Shown in pieces: positions 7,031 to 13,571 of a stretch of 13,654 nt of DNA. How positions within the stretch are numbered: the first letter of the stretch is position 1; each line of letters starts with the position of its first letter. This DNA is from DATHVI01 sp035461385 (GTDB lineage Bacteria; Actinomycetota; Thermoleophilia; Solirubrobacterales; 70-9): the NCBI GenBank assembly GCA_035461385.1, contig DATHVI010000178.1, positions 1-13,654 of the forward strand, in the 5' to 3' direction. A program made the position numbers and the translations under genes. The notes beneath the pieces are model-generated. The model had not been told where the DNA came from, did not search any database, and saw only the letters and a list, made by a program, of their open reading frames with translations.

Positions 7031-7531
7031 CTAGCGCACGCCGTCCGGCGGGGGCTCGGACGCGGGTCCTCCGCGACGGGCGGCGAAGAAGCCGCGCAGG
7101 AGCTCGGCCGACTCGTCGGCGAGCAGCCCACGCTCGACCCGTGGACGGTGGTTGAGGCGCGGCTCCGCGAGCACGTCGAGCACGCTGCCGGCGGCTCCCG
7201 CCTTCGGGTCCTCGGCGCCGTAGACCACTCGCGGCACTCGGGCCAGCACCACCGCCCCGGCGCACATCGCGCACGGCTCGAGGGTGACGTAGAGGACCGA
7301 GTCGGGAAGCCGCCAGCCGCCGAGCCGCTCCGCCGCCCCCCGCAGGGCGAGGATCTCGGCGTGCGCGGTCGGGTCGCCGCGGAGCTCGCGCTCGTTGCCG
7401 GCTTCGGCGAGGACGTCCGGCCCCCGGGCGACGACCGCTCCGATCGGGACGTCGCCGTGGCCGGCAGCCGTCGCCGCCAGCGCGACGGCTCGGGCCATCA
7501 GCTCGCGATCGAGCTCGGTGAACGCGCTCAT
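7031..7531 (-). CDS. tadA: tRNA-specific adenosine-34 deaminase
   Basis: 166-aa cytidine/deoxycytidylate deaminase-fold enzyme. Zinc ligands and catalytic base are visible: H57-A-E59 (HAE) and PCAMC with C87 and C90. N46 in AGNERE and the D-x-K-x-GA-x-GS segment (108-116) are characteristic of TadA, which converts A34 to inosine in tRNA-Arg(ACG). The C-terminal PRLNHRPRV and the helix LLRGFFAARR also fit. The proline-rich tail (155-166) is unremarkable. First gene of a tight operon with cyclophilin and DUF2007-like genes. The upstream CATACT (about 7 bases before ATG, plus-strand 7537-7542) could be a -10 giving a nearly leaderless mRNA, but no matching -35 is seen. The same frame stays open far upstream antisense to the protease gene; that extension is spurious. 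Confidence 0.93.
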   Translation of the reverse strand: MSAFTELDRELMARAVALAATAAGHGDVPIGAVVARGPDVLAEAGNERELRGDPTAHAEILALRGAAERLGGWRLPDSVLYVTLEPCAMCAGAVVLARVPRVVYGAEDPKAGAAGSVLDVLAEPRLNHRPRVERGLLADESAELLRGFFAARRGGPASEPPPDGVR

Positions 7532-7591
7532 GCGCGTCCAGTATGAGGGCACCGCCCGCCCGCGCGGCGTGGCAACTTCCCGGCCTCTGCG

Positions 7592-9028
7592 GTGTTGTCG
7601 CCTCTGAGTCCCGTGTTCCGCTCTCGTCCAAGTCCGCCCGTGATCGCGCTCGCGCTCGCGGCGACCGCCGCCGCGCTCGCGGCGGGCGCCGGGGCCGCCG
7701 GCGCGGTGCCGGAGCCGACTCGCAACGAGGCCGCGCCCCGCGGCGAGCCCGCACCCCGCGGCGAGCCCGCGGCCGGTGACGATAAGGCGTTCGTCGCCGA
7801 CGAGATCGTCGTTCGGGAGCGCGGCGGCCCCGAGCGGGTGGTGAAGCTGGCGCCGGGGGTGAAGCCGGCAGCGGCGATCGCCGCGCTCGCGCGCGACCCC
7901 GAGGTCGCCTACGCGGCGCGGAACTGGATCGCCACCACCGCCGTCGATCCCCTCGACAAGGGGACGTCGGGCGAGGTTCGGGGCTGGCGGTCCGACCAGT
8001 GGAACTTCCTCGGCCGGCCCGGCGGGGTCAGGGCCCTGCCGGCGTGGCGGCGGGTCGGCGACGGCGGCCGCGGGGCCACCGTCGCGGTCGTCGACACCGG
8101 GGTCGCGTACGCCGACTACCCGGGTGCGACGCCGTTCAGGGCGAGCCCCGGATGGGGCCCCGAGACGAGCTTCGCCAGGGGCCACGACTTCGTCGACCCC
8201 GGCACCCCGCCGCTCGACGAGAACGGCCACGGCACCCACATCGCCGGGACGATCGCCGAGGCGATCACCCTCGGCGTGCCCGCGCCCGAGGGCGAAGACG
8301 ACTACCTCACCGGCCTCGCGTACGGGGCGACGGTGATGCCGGTGAGGGTGCTCGACGCCGCCGGCAGCGGGACCGCCGCCGCCGTCGCGGCCGGGATCCG
8401 CTGGGCTGCCCGCCACGGCGCCGACGTGATCAACATCAGCCTCCAGCTCCGCGGCAAGGTGCGGCGCTGCAAGCAGGCGCCCGGCATCTGCCGCGCGCTT
8501 CGCCACGCTCGGCAGGCCGGCGCCCTCGTCGTCGCCGCCGCCGGCAACATCTCGGGTGGCGGGCGGCCGAAGGTCGCGTTCCCGGCCGCGGTTCGCGGCG
8601 TCCTCGCGGTCGGCGCCTCGACCGAGGGCGGGTGCCTCGCCGCCTACTCCGACCACGGTCGTCGCCTCGACCTGCTCGCGCCAGGCGGCGGGCGCGCTCG
8701 CGGGTCGGCGGCGCTGCGGCGCTGCGGCGGCGACCGGGCGCTGATCCGCCAGGTGACCCTGGAGTGCTTCCCGCGGCTTTGCGAGTCGTTCGAGGAGTTC
8801 TCGATCCGGCCGTCGATGGGGACGTCGATGGCCGCCGCCCACGCGAGCGGGGTCGCCGCCCTGGTCCGGGCGAGCCGCGCGCTCGGCCCCGACCCGCGGC
8901 CGAAGCAGCTTCGCAAGCGCCTGCGCTGCTCGGCGCGGTCGCTCGGCCGCCCCCGCCTTCACGGCGCCGGCCTGCTCGACGCCGCTCGCGCGACGCGGGC
9001 GAAGCCGCCGCGCCGCTGCCGCCGCTGA
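7592..9028 (+). CDS. Secreted subtilisin-like serine protease (S8 family)
   Basis: 478-aa exported protease. The hydrophobic signal segment is about 17-39. An alanine/proline linker follows with APRGEP repeated, then a short I9-like propeptide (about 66-112: DEIVVRERG ... DPEVAYAARNW). The catalytic domain is about 135-465. The triad is D168 (VAVVDTG), H213 (NGHGTHIAG) and S412 (GTSMAAAHASG), with oxyanion-hole N319 (AAAGN). All are intact, so an active enzyme is predicted. Eight cysteines (C293, C300, C348, C378, C392, C397, C446, C476) occur in or near insertions around 286-302 and 365-405, suggesting disulfide stabilisation outside the cell. The C-terminus is short and arginine-rich, with no sortase or membrane anchor. 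The start is uncertain: GTG 7592, TTG 7595 and GTG 7613 all lack a Shine-Dalgarno. Divergent from tadA with a 60-base gap. Confidence 0.92.
   Translation: MLSPLSPVFRSRPSPPVIALALAATAAALAAGAGAAGAVPEPTRNEAAPRGEPAPRGEPAAGDDKAFVADEIVVRERGGPERVVKLAPGVKPAAAIAALARDPEVAYAARNWIATTAVDPLDKGTSGEVRGWRSDQWNFLGRPGGVRALPAWRRVGDGGRGATVAVVDTGVAYADYPGATPFRASPGWGPETSFARGHDFVDPGTPPLDENGHGTHIAGTIAEAITLGVPAPEGEDDYLTGLAYGATVMPVRVLDAAGSGTAAAVAAGIRWAARHGADVINISLQLRGKVRRCKQAPGICRALRHARQAGALVVAAAGNISGGGRPKVAFPAAVRGVLAVGASTEGGCLAAYSDHGRRLDLLAPGGGRARGSAALRRCGGDRALIRQVTLECFPRLCESFEEFSIRPSMGTSMAAAHASGVAALVRASRALGPDPRPKQLRKRLRCSARSLGRPRLHGAGLLDAARATRAKPPRRCRR
7733..7768. repeat. Two tandem 18-bp units in the protease linker
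   Basis: GCGCCCCGCGGCGAGCCC and GCACCCCGCGGCGAGCCC differ at one base and encode APRGEP twice. They lie in the disordered segment between signal peptide and propeptide, where length variation should be tolerated. Confidence 0.85.
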
Positions 9029-9045
9029 GGCCGGACCGCCCGGCC
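9029..9045. terminator. Possible short bidirectional hairpin between convergent genes
   Basis: GGCCGG (9029-9034), a 5-base loop and CCGGCC (9040-9045) begin right after the protease TGA and face the universal stress protein gene, whose stop is at 9063. The stem is only 6 bp and has no T-run, so terminator function is a guess from position. Confidence 0.35.
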
Positions 9046-9062
9046 GTAAGGTCAGCGCGGAA

Positions 9063-9506
9063 CTAGGTCGTGCGGACGATCAGCACGTCGCACGGGGCGT
9101 GATGGGAGATCTTGTTCGGCACGCTGCCGAGCAGGAACCGGCGGGCGCCGGTCATCCCCTTGTTGCCGACCACGATCAGGTCGGCGCTCATCTCCTCGGC
9201 GACGTCGAGGATCGCGTCGGCCGGATCCCCCTCGCGCGGATGGGGACGAGCCTCGACCCCGGCGCGCTCGGCCTCGCCGGTGGCCGCCCCGAGGACGACG
9301 TTGACGTCCTCGCGCGGACCGACCGCGTGGGCGACGTCGCCGGGCACCTCCTGCTCCTCCTCGCGCAACCTCCCGGTCGGCACCGGCTCGTACGCGCTGA
9401 CGACCTCGAGGCTGCCGCCGGTGATGCTCGCGAGCTCGATCGCCTGACGGACGGCCTCCGCGGCCGTCTCCGAACCGTCGGTGCCCACGACTATGCGCTC
9501 GAACAA
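9063..9506 (-). CDS. Universal stress protein (UspA family)
   Basis: 147-aa single Usp domain. The N-terminal strand FERIVVGTDGS carries the conserved aspartate D10. The C-terminal nucleotide loop is GNKGMTGARRFLLGS, which fits G-2x-G-9x-G-S/T exactly, so ATP-binding Usp is expected. The last strand is CDVLIV. A charged insert (about 47-65) separates the halves. The start is TTG 9506: AAGGAGG (plus-strand 9514-9520) lies exactly 7 bases upstream, the best ribosome site in the window after the exporter's. A possible -10 TAGTAT lies at 9539-9544 without a clear -35. Monocistronic; convergent with the protease and divergent from the metallo-hydrolase unit. Confidence 0.93.
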   Translation of the reverse strand: MFERIVVGTDGSETAAEAVRQAIELASITGGSLEVVSAYEPVPTGRLREEEQEVPGDVAHAVGPREDVNVVLGAATGEAERAGVEARPHPREGDPADAILDVAEEMSADLIVVGNKGMTGARRFLLGSVPNKISHHAPCDVLIVRTT

Positions 9507-9513
9507 GAACCGC

Positions 9514-9520
9514 CCTCCTT
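9514..9520 (-). promoter_or_regulatory. Shine-Dalgarno that fixes a TTG start
   Basis: AAGGAGG on the minus strand is a near-complete match to the anti-Shine-Dalgarno, and 7 bases separate it from TTG 9506. There is no ATG or GTG near this spacing, so the rare TTG start of the universal stress gene is well supported. Confidence 0.8.
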
Positions 9521-9603
9521 CGCCCGGGTTGCGCGCGCATACTACCCGCCGCCCCGGCCCGGTCCGCCGCTCGAGCTCTCGATCGTGTGATCATGCTCCG
9601 GGC

Positions 9604-9690
9604 GTGCCCCGAAGCTGGCTCTACGCGATGATCGTGCTGGTCGTATGCCTGATCGCCTCGATGGTGATCGCGACGATCCGCCTGCTCTGA
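9604..9690 (+). CDS. Probable 28-aa single-pass membrane peptide
   Basis: A reading frame from GTG 9604 to TGA 9688-9690 encodes 28 residues: a short head PRSWLYA and an almost uninterrupted hydrophobic helix (about residues 9-25) ending IRLL. Evidence that it is real: 26 of 28 sense codons end in G or C, as in neighbouring genes, whereas the overlapping upstream extension of the hydrolase frame does so in only 7 of 15. Its stop overlaps the next ATG as TGATG, a typical coupling junction. Against: no Shine-Dalgarno is visible, and short GC-rich hydrophobic frames arise by chance. ATG 9628 would give a 20-residue form. Not recognised as a known family. If real, it may localise or couple translation of the metallo-hydrolase. 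Confidence 0.5.
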   Translation: MPRSWLYAMIVLVVCLIASMVIATIRLL

Positions 9691-10433
9691 TGGGCGGCCG
9701 GCCGGAGCCGATCGCCGACGGCGTCTGGCGCTGCGCCGGCGACCTCGGCGGGAAGATGAACGTCTTCCTGATCGCCGACGCGGGCGGCGTCACCCAGTTC
9801 GACGGCGGGACGAAGCGGATGACCCGGCAGGTCGCGCGGGCGGCGGCCGAGCTCGGCGGCTTGCGCCGGATCGTCCTCGGCCATGCGCATCCCGACCACC
9901 GCGGAACCGCCCCGGGCCTCGGAGTGCCGGTGCTCTGCCATCCCGACGAGGTTGCCGACGCCGAGTCCGCCGGCAACCCGGCGTACTTCGAGATCGACCG
10001 GATCCCGCACTGGTGGAGCAGGCTGCTGTACCCGTGGCTGCTCCGCCATTGGGACGGCGGGCCGGTGACGATCGACGGGACCGTCTCCGAGGGCGACCGG
10101 GTCGCGGGATTCGAGGTCGTCCACCTCCCCGGGCATGCCCCGGGGCTGATCGCCCTCTGGCGGGCTTCCGACCGCCTCGCCCTGGTCAGCGACGCCGTCT
10201 ACCAGGTCGACTCGCTGCGGCTTCGGGCCCTGCCCGAGCACCGGCGCCCGGTCGTCCCCGACTCGGTCTGGGAATGGGACCACGAGCGCTCGATCGCGAG
10301 CGTGCGGAAGCTCGCCGCGCTCGAGCCGGCGACCGTCTGGACCGGCCACGAGGGCCCGCTGACCGGGGACCCGGCCGAGGTGCGCGCCCGGCTCGAGCGT
10401 GCCGCCGACGCGGCCGCCGCCGCGCTCGGCTGA
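9690..10433 (+). CDS. Metallo-beta-lactamase-fold hydrolase
   Basis: 247-aa cytoplasmic protein, close to the bare MBL domain in length. The dinuclear metal site is complete: H65-A-H67-P-D69-H70 (HxHxDH), H149 in LPGHAPG, D168 in SDA and H220 in TGHEGP. FDGG near residue 38 is the usual strand-turn before the metal motif. The glyoxalase-II/AHL-lactonase-like layout with GHAPG suits a hydrolase of thioesters or lactones, but the substrate cannot be read. Tryptophans and tyrosine in a 107-121 segment (HWWSRLLYPWLLRHW) form an aromatic, amphipathic insert that could contact a membrane or hydrophobic substrate. ATG 9690 is chosen because it overlaps the stop of the small upstream ORF and matches codon bias; ATG 9645 is the alternative. 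Convergent with pncB, 15 bases apart. Confidence 0.9.
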   Translation: MGGRPEPIADGVWRCAGDLGGKMNVFLIADAGGVTQFDGGTKRMTRQVARAAAELGGLRRIVLGHAHPDHRGTAPGLGVPVLCHPDEVADAESAGNPAYFEIDRIPHWWSRLLYPWLLRHWDGGPVTIDGTVSEGDRVAGFEVVHLPGHAPGLIALWRASDRLALVSDAVYQVDSLRLRALPEHRRPVVPDSVWEWDHERSIASVRKLAALEPATVWTGHEGPLTGDPAEVRARLERAADAAAAALG

Positions 10434-10448
10434 GCCGGCGTCGCCGCC

Positions 10449-11831
10449 TCAGCTCGACCGCAGGCGCTCCGAGTAGCTCACCGGGTAGGGCTCGGGGCGC
10501 TGCGCGGCACCGGGTCTTCGGAGCGTCTCCGGTAGCGCGGCGAGCTGCTCGTGGGTCCGGGCGGCGATCCGTTCGAGCGACTCGCTCGCAACCGGCTCGC
10601 CGGCCCGCATCGCCGGCGCGAGCAGCGCCTCGCCCTCGAGATCCTCGTCGGCGGCGGCGATCACGTCAGCGGCCATGACGCCGTCGGCGTAGCGGCGGAA
10701 GACCTGCTTCGGTCCCGGGAGCGTCTGCTTGTCCGGGGACAGCTTTCGTACCCCGCGCCAGGCGGCGCCGGCGCGATCGGCGACGAGCTTGTAGACGCCG
10801 TTCACGACCGGGGAGTCGCGACTCGTCCCGAGGTCGGTGCCGACGCCGAAGACGTCGATCGGCGCTCCCGCCGCGACGAGGTCGGCGATCCTTCCCTCCT
10901 CGAGGTCGCCGCTGGCGACGATCCGGGCCGACTCCATCCCTGCCTCGTCGAGCAGCTCCCGGGCGGCGCGGGAGAGCTCGAGCAGGTCCCCCGAGTCGAG
11001 CCGCACCCCGCGCAGCTCGACCCGCGCCGCCCGCGCCGCCCGGATCGCGTTGCGGACCCCGTCGAGGGTGTCGTAGGTGTCGACGAGCAGGGTCGTGTTG
11101 GCGGGGAAGTCCTCGATGAAGGCCGCAAACGCCTCCTCCTCGTGGTCGAACGACATCACGTAGGAGTGAGCCATCGTCCCGACCGGGGTGAGGCCGTAGC
11201 GCATCGCCGCGGCGACGTTCGAGGTCCCGCCGCAGCCGGCGACCGCGGCCGAGCGGGCGACCTTCATCGCCGCGTCGACGCCGTGGTCGCGACGCGGCGA
11301 GAAGTCGACCACGCGCTCCCCGGCGCCCGGCTCGCCGCCCCCGGCGGCGAGGACGACCCGCGCGGCCTTCGTCGCCGCCATCGTCTGGAAGTTGATCTGG
11401 TTGAGCAGCAGCGTCTCGAGCAGCTGGGCCTCGATCCGCGGCGCCGTGACCCTAACCAGCGGCTCGTTGGCGAAGCAGACGGTTCCCTCCGGGATCGCGT
11501 CGACGTCGCCCGAGAAGCGGAAGCCGGCGAGGTAGTCGAGGAACGCGTCGCGGAAGCCGATCGACCCGAGGTAGGCGAGCTCGCGCGCCTCGAAGCGCAG
11601 CCTTCCGACGAGCTCGAGGGTCGGGCCGAGGCCGGCGGCGAGCAGCCAGTCGCGGTGCGGCGGCAGCCGGCGCGTGAAGAGCTCGAACATCGCGAGCTCG
11701 TTCATCCCCCGGCGGTGGTAGCTCGCAGCCATCGCGAGCTCGTACTGGTCGGTGAGCAGTGACGCCTGCGCCGGCGTCAGCAAGCCGGGATCGTTGGCGT
11801 CAGGGGTCGGTGCGGGCCCTCGCGCTCCCAC
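10449..11831 (-). CDS. pncB: Nicotinate phosphoribosyltransferase
   Basis: About 460 aa. Condenses nicotinate with PRPP, with ATP hydrolysis, to give nicotinate mononucleotide (Preiss-Handler NAD salvage). Recognisable blocks in order: LLTDQYELAM near the N-terminus, FELFTRRLP, the loop FSPRRDHG (about 177-184), GTMAHSYVMSF with H222 as candidate phosphorylated histidine, LLVDTYDT, VRLDSGDL (about 276-283), ASGDLEEG, and IDVFGVGTDLGTS as the phosphate-binding segment. The length is normal. The start is uncertain: the frame stays open into the tRNA, so GTG 11831 (first start after the tRNA) is taken; TTG 11783 is the other option. Neither has a Shine-Dalgarno. The gene begins 23 bases after the tRNA-Ser 3' end on the same strand and may be co-transcribed with it. 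Confidence 0.92.
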   Translation of the reverse strand: MGARGPAPTPDANDPGLLTPAQASLLTDQYELAMAASYHRRGMNELAMFELFTRRLPPHRDWLLAAGLGPTLELVGRLRFEARELAYLGSIGFRDAFLDYLAGFRFSGDVDAIPEGTVCFANEPLVRVTAPRIEAQLLETLLLNQINFQTMAATKAARVVLAAGGGEPGAGERVVDFSPRRDHGVDAAMKVARSAAVAGCGGTSNVAAAMRYGLTPVGTMAHSYVMSFDHEEEAFAAFIEDFPANTTLLVDTYDTLDGVRNAIRAARAARVELRGVRLDSGDLLELSRAARELLDEAGMESARIVASGDLEEGRIADLVAAGAPIDVFGVGTDLGTSRDSPVVNGVYKLVADRAGAAWRGVRKLSPDKQTLPGPKQVFRRYADGVMAADVIAAADEDLEGEALLAPAMRAGEPVASESLERIAARTHEQLAALPETLRRPGAAQRPEPYPVSYSERLRSS

Positions 11832-11854
11832 GACCGGGAAGCGTATGAGGTCAG

Positions 11855-11943
11855 CGGAGAGGGTGGGATTCGAACCCACGAGGCGGTGTGACCCGCCCAC
11901 GCGATTTCCAGTCGCGCACCTTAAGCCACTCGGTCACCTCTCC
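11855..11943 (-). tRNA. tRNA-Ser (anticodon GGA)
   Basis: 89 nt. The acceptor stem is GGAGAGG with CCTCTCC, discriminator G. D-stem ACC/GGT closes a GAGTGGCTTAA loop. Anticodon stem CGCGA/TCGCG encloses CTGGAAA, so the anticodon is GGA (plus-strand 11907-11909), reading UCC/UCU. The long variable arm has GGCGG paired with CCGCC, the class II mark of tRNA-Ser. T-arm GTGGG-TTCGAAT-CCCAC. CCA is not encoded. All stems pair perfectly. Confidence 0.97.
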
Positions 11944-11953
11944 GCGCGGCTCC

Positions 11954-11982
11954 ACGATAGCGACCGCAACCCGGGCCCCGAA
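11954..11982 (-). promoter_or_regulatory. Possible promoter of the tRNA-Ser (and pncB) unit
   Basis: On the minus strand, TTCGGG (11977-11982), 17 bases, TATCGT (11954-11959). The -10 fits TAnnnT; the -35 is weak. The start would fall in the 10 bases before the tRNA 5' end, which fits a short pre-tRNA leader. It lies immediately downstream of the terminator hairpin of the preceding gene. Confidence 0.4.
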
Positions 11983-11986
11983 CGCA

Positions 11987-12020
11987 GAACGCGCCCCGGC
12001 CGAAAGGCCGGGGCGCGTTC
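11987..12020 (-). terminator. Perfect 15-bp hairpin terminator after the secreted repeat protein gene
   Basis: GAACGCGCCCCGGCC, loop GAAA, GGCCGGGGCGCGTTC: 15 contiguous pairs and a four-base loop, 27 bases beyond the stop at 12048. It is the strongest hairpin in the window. No U-run follows on the minus strand. Its position between the secreted-protein gene and the tRNA promoter fits termination of the former. The GNRA loop would be formed by plus-strand RNA; minus-strand RNA has UUUC. Confidence 0.8.
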
Positions 12021-12047
12021 GGTTCGTCCCCTTCTACGGGTTCGTCG

Positions 12048-13571
12048 CTAGCGCTTCTTGACCCTCAGCGTCGCCCGGGTCACAGCGGCCGCCGCGTCGG
12101 GGCTCGTCGCCCGGAAGCGCAGCTTGTACGCCTTGGGCTTCGTCTTCCTCTTCGCCTTGACGGTGAACTTGCGCAGTGCCGAGGTCCCGTCGGCGAGGAC
12201 GCCGATCTGGCGGCACTTGCCGCCGGGGACCTTGAGCTTCTTCGGGGCGTTGATGCACACCCGCACGCCGGTGGCGGGGGCGTTGCCGGTGTTCCTCACC
12301 GTCGCCCTGAAGACGCGCTTCTTGCCCTGCTTCACGGCCTTGCGCTTCGGCTTCACCGAGATCGCCAGGTTCGCCGCCGGGGGCGGACCGAAGGCCCGCT
12401 CGTAGATCACGCCACCCGGGCCCATGCCCGCGTTGCGGATCGCCGTGCAGCTCTGCGGCGGGCCGCTGATCGTGGTCACCGGCGGGATGTCCTCCCAGCC
12501 GGCGACGATCGCGCCCTCGCCGCTGAGGCCGTTGACGAACGGGATCCCCTGGAACGGCTCGGTGTTCGACGTCGACAGGTTCCACTCGAACCCCTCGAAG
12601 GCGCACACCGCGCCCAGCGCCGAGGTCGTCGAGGTGACGACCATGTTGAGGGTCAGCTCGCCCGTGTCCGGGTCGAACGTCCCCGTGGTGACCTCTTCGG
12701 CCTCGGTCTCGATCGTGATGTCGAACGGCTCGGTGAGCACGACCGGCGGGAAGAAGACGCCGTCGGTCGGGATCGTGACCGCGCCCGTCGCGGGGTCGAA
12801 GTCGCCGTCGAAGACGATCGGGTTCTCGTCGTCCTCGAACACGACCGGAGCCGATGCGCCGAGCTGGCGAATCCCGCGGTTGAACTCGACGTGGAAGCCG
12901 ATGCCGGCGTCGCCGGACATCCAGATTCCGCCCGGACCGCCGACGGCGCCGGTGACCTGGGCGCAGAGCGGCGACGCGCCCTCTGCCGGCGGGAGGTCAT
13001 CCCAGAGGTCGACGACCGCGCCCGCGCGGGTCGGCGGCGCGAACGGGGCCGCGTCGTAGTCGTCGGGGTCACCCGGCAGCGAGCCGGTCGTCTCGAGCGG
13101 GAGCGCGACGTCCGACATCACGCACTGAGCGACCGGATTGCCGCCGCTCGTGAGGTCGATCACGATGTCGGCGACGAAGCTCGCCGAGAGGTCACCGGTG
13201 GTGGTGTCGTAGTTGCCGGTCACCGGCTGATCGATCACCCACGAGACGGTCGTGTCGATCGTCGGCAGCGGCGCATCCGTGAACGTTTGCTCGGGGAAGA
13301 AGACCCCGTCGGGCGGGATCACGAAGTCGCCGGTCGCGAGGTTGATGTCGCCGCTCATCGTCACCGGGTCGTCGCCCGGCCCGACCAGCTCACTCTCCTG
13401 GAAGCTGGCGCCGATGTTGGCGACCACCTCGTCGAACTCGAGCTCGAGCGATTGCGCTTGCGCCGCGCCGGCGGCGACCCCGGAGACCGCTAGCGCGGCA
13501 ACCGTCGCCGCGCCGAGCGCAACGACCCTCCGGACCCGCTTCCAGAGCGGCTTGTGGGTTTCTGGGGTCAT
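12048..13571 (-). CDS. Secreted protein with two internal repeats and CARDB/DUF11-like tail
   Basis: 507-aa exported protein, not recognised as a characterised family. The signal peptide has a basic n-region (KPLWKRVRR), a hydrophobic core and AQAQS cleavage near residue 39. Two homologous repeats follow (about 41-218 and 223-380). Each contains GDxxxATGxxxIPxDGVFFP (74-93 and 256-275), a later TGxxDxxTGxL strand pair, a xWxDxPP segment and a GGPGG/MGPGG turn. Each repeat has two cysteines at matching spacing (C150/C203 and C323/C375), suggesting one disulfide per repeat. The tail (about 391-507) has the RNTGNAPATGVRVCI pattern of CARDB/DUF11-type beta domains, is strongly lysine/arginine-rich and has C439/C453. 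No LPxTG or transmembrane anchor; the basic tail could bind anionic wall polymers. ATG 13571 is chosen: GGAGGAGG (13584-13591) lies 12 bases upstream, slightly far, and the signal peptide starts correctly. ATG 13646 adds 25 polar residues and lacks a ribosome site. Confidence 0.8.
   Translation of the reverse strand: MTPETHKPLWKRVRRVVALGAATVAALAVSGVAAGAAQAQSLELEFDEVVANIGASFQESELVGPGDDPVTMSGDINLATGDFVIPPDGVFFPEQTFTDAPLPTIDTTVSWVIDQPVTGNYDTTTGDLSASFVADIVIDLTSGGNPVAQCVMSDVALPLETTGSLPGDPDDYDAAPFAPPTRAGAVVDLWDDLPPAEGASPLCAQVTGAVGGPGGIWMSGDAGIGFHVEFNRGIRQLGASAPVVFEDDENPIVFDGDFDPATGAVTIPTDGVFFPPVVLTEPFDITIETEAEEVTTGTFDPDTGELTLNMVVTSTTSALGAVCAFEGFEWNLSTSNTEPFQGIPFVNGLSGEGAIVAGWEDIPPVTTISGPPQSCTAIRNAGMGPGGVIYERAFGPPPAANLAISVKPKRKAVKQGKKRVFRATVRNTGNAPATGVRVCINAPKKLKVPGGKCRQIGVLADGTSALRKFTVKAKRKTKPKAYKLRFRATSPDAAAAVTRATLRVKKR

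Noticed and set aside
7532..8962. In-frame upstream extension of tadA antisense to the protease
   Set aside because: TadA homology begins at the methionine at 7531; the extension is the reverse of a gene with an intact catalytic triad.
9645..9689. Longer hydrolase start at ATG 9645
   Set aside because: The added 15 codons have low GC at third positions (7/15) and precede the domain; ATG 9690 matches the coupling junction.
10551..11762. Plus-strand open frame of 403 codons opposite pncB
   Set aside because: Antisense shadow of a recognisable enzyme; no domain signature.
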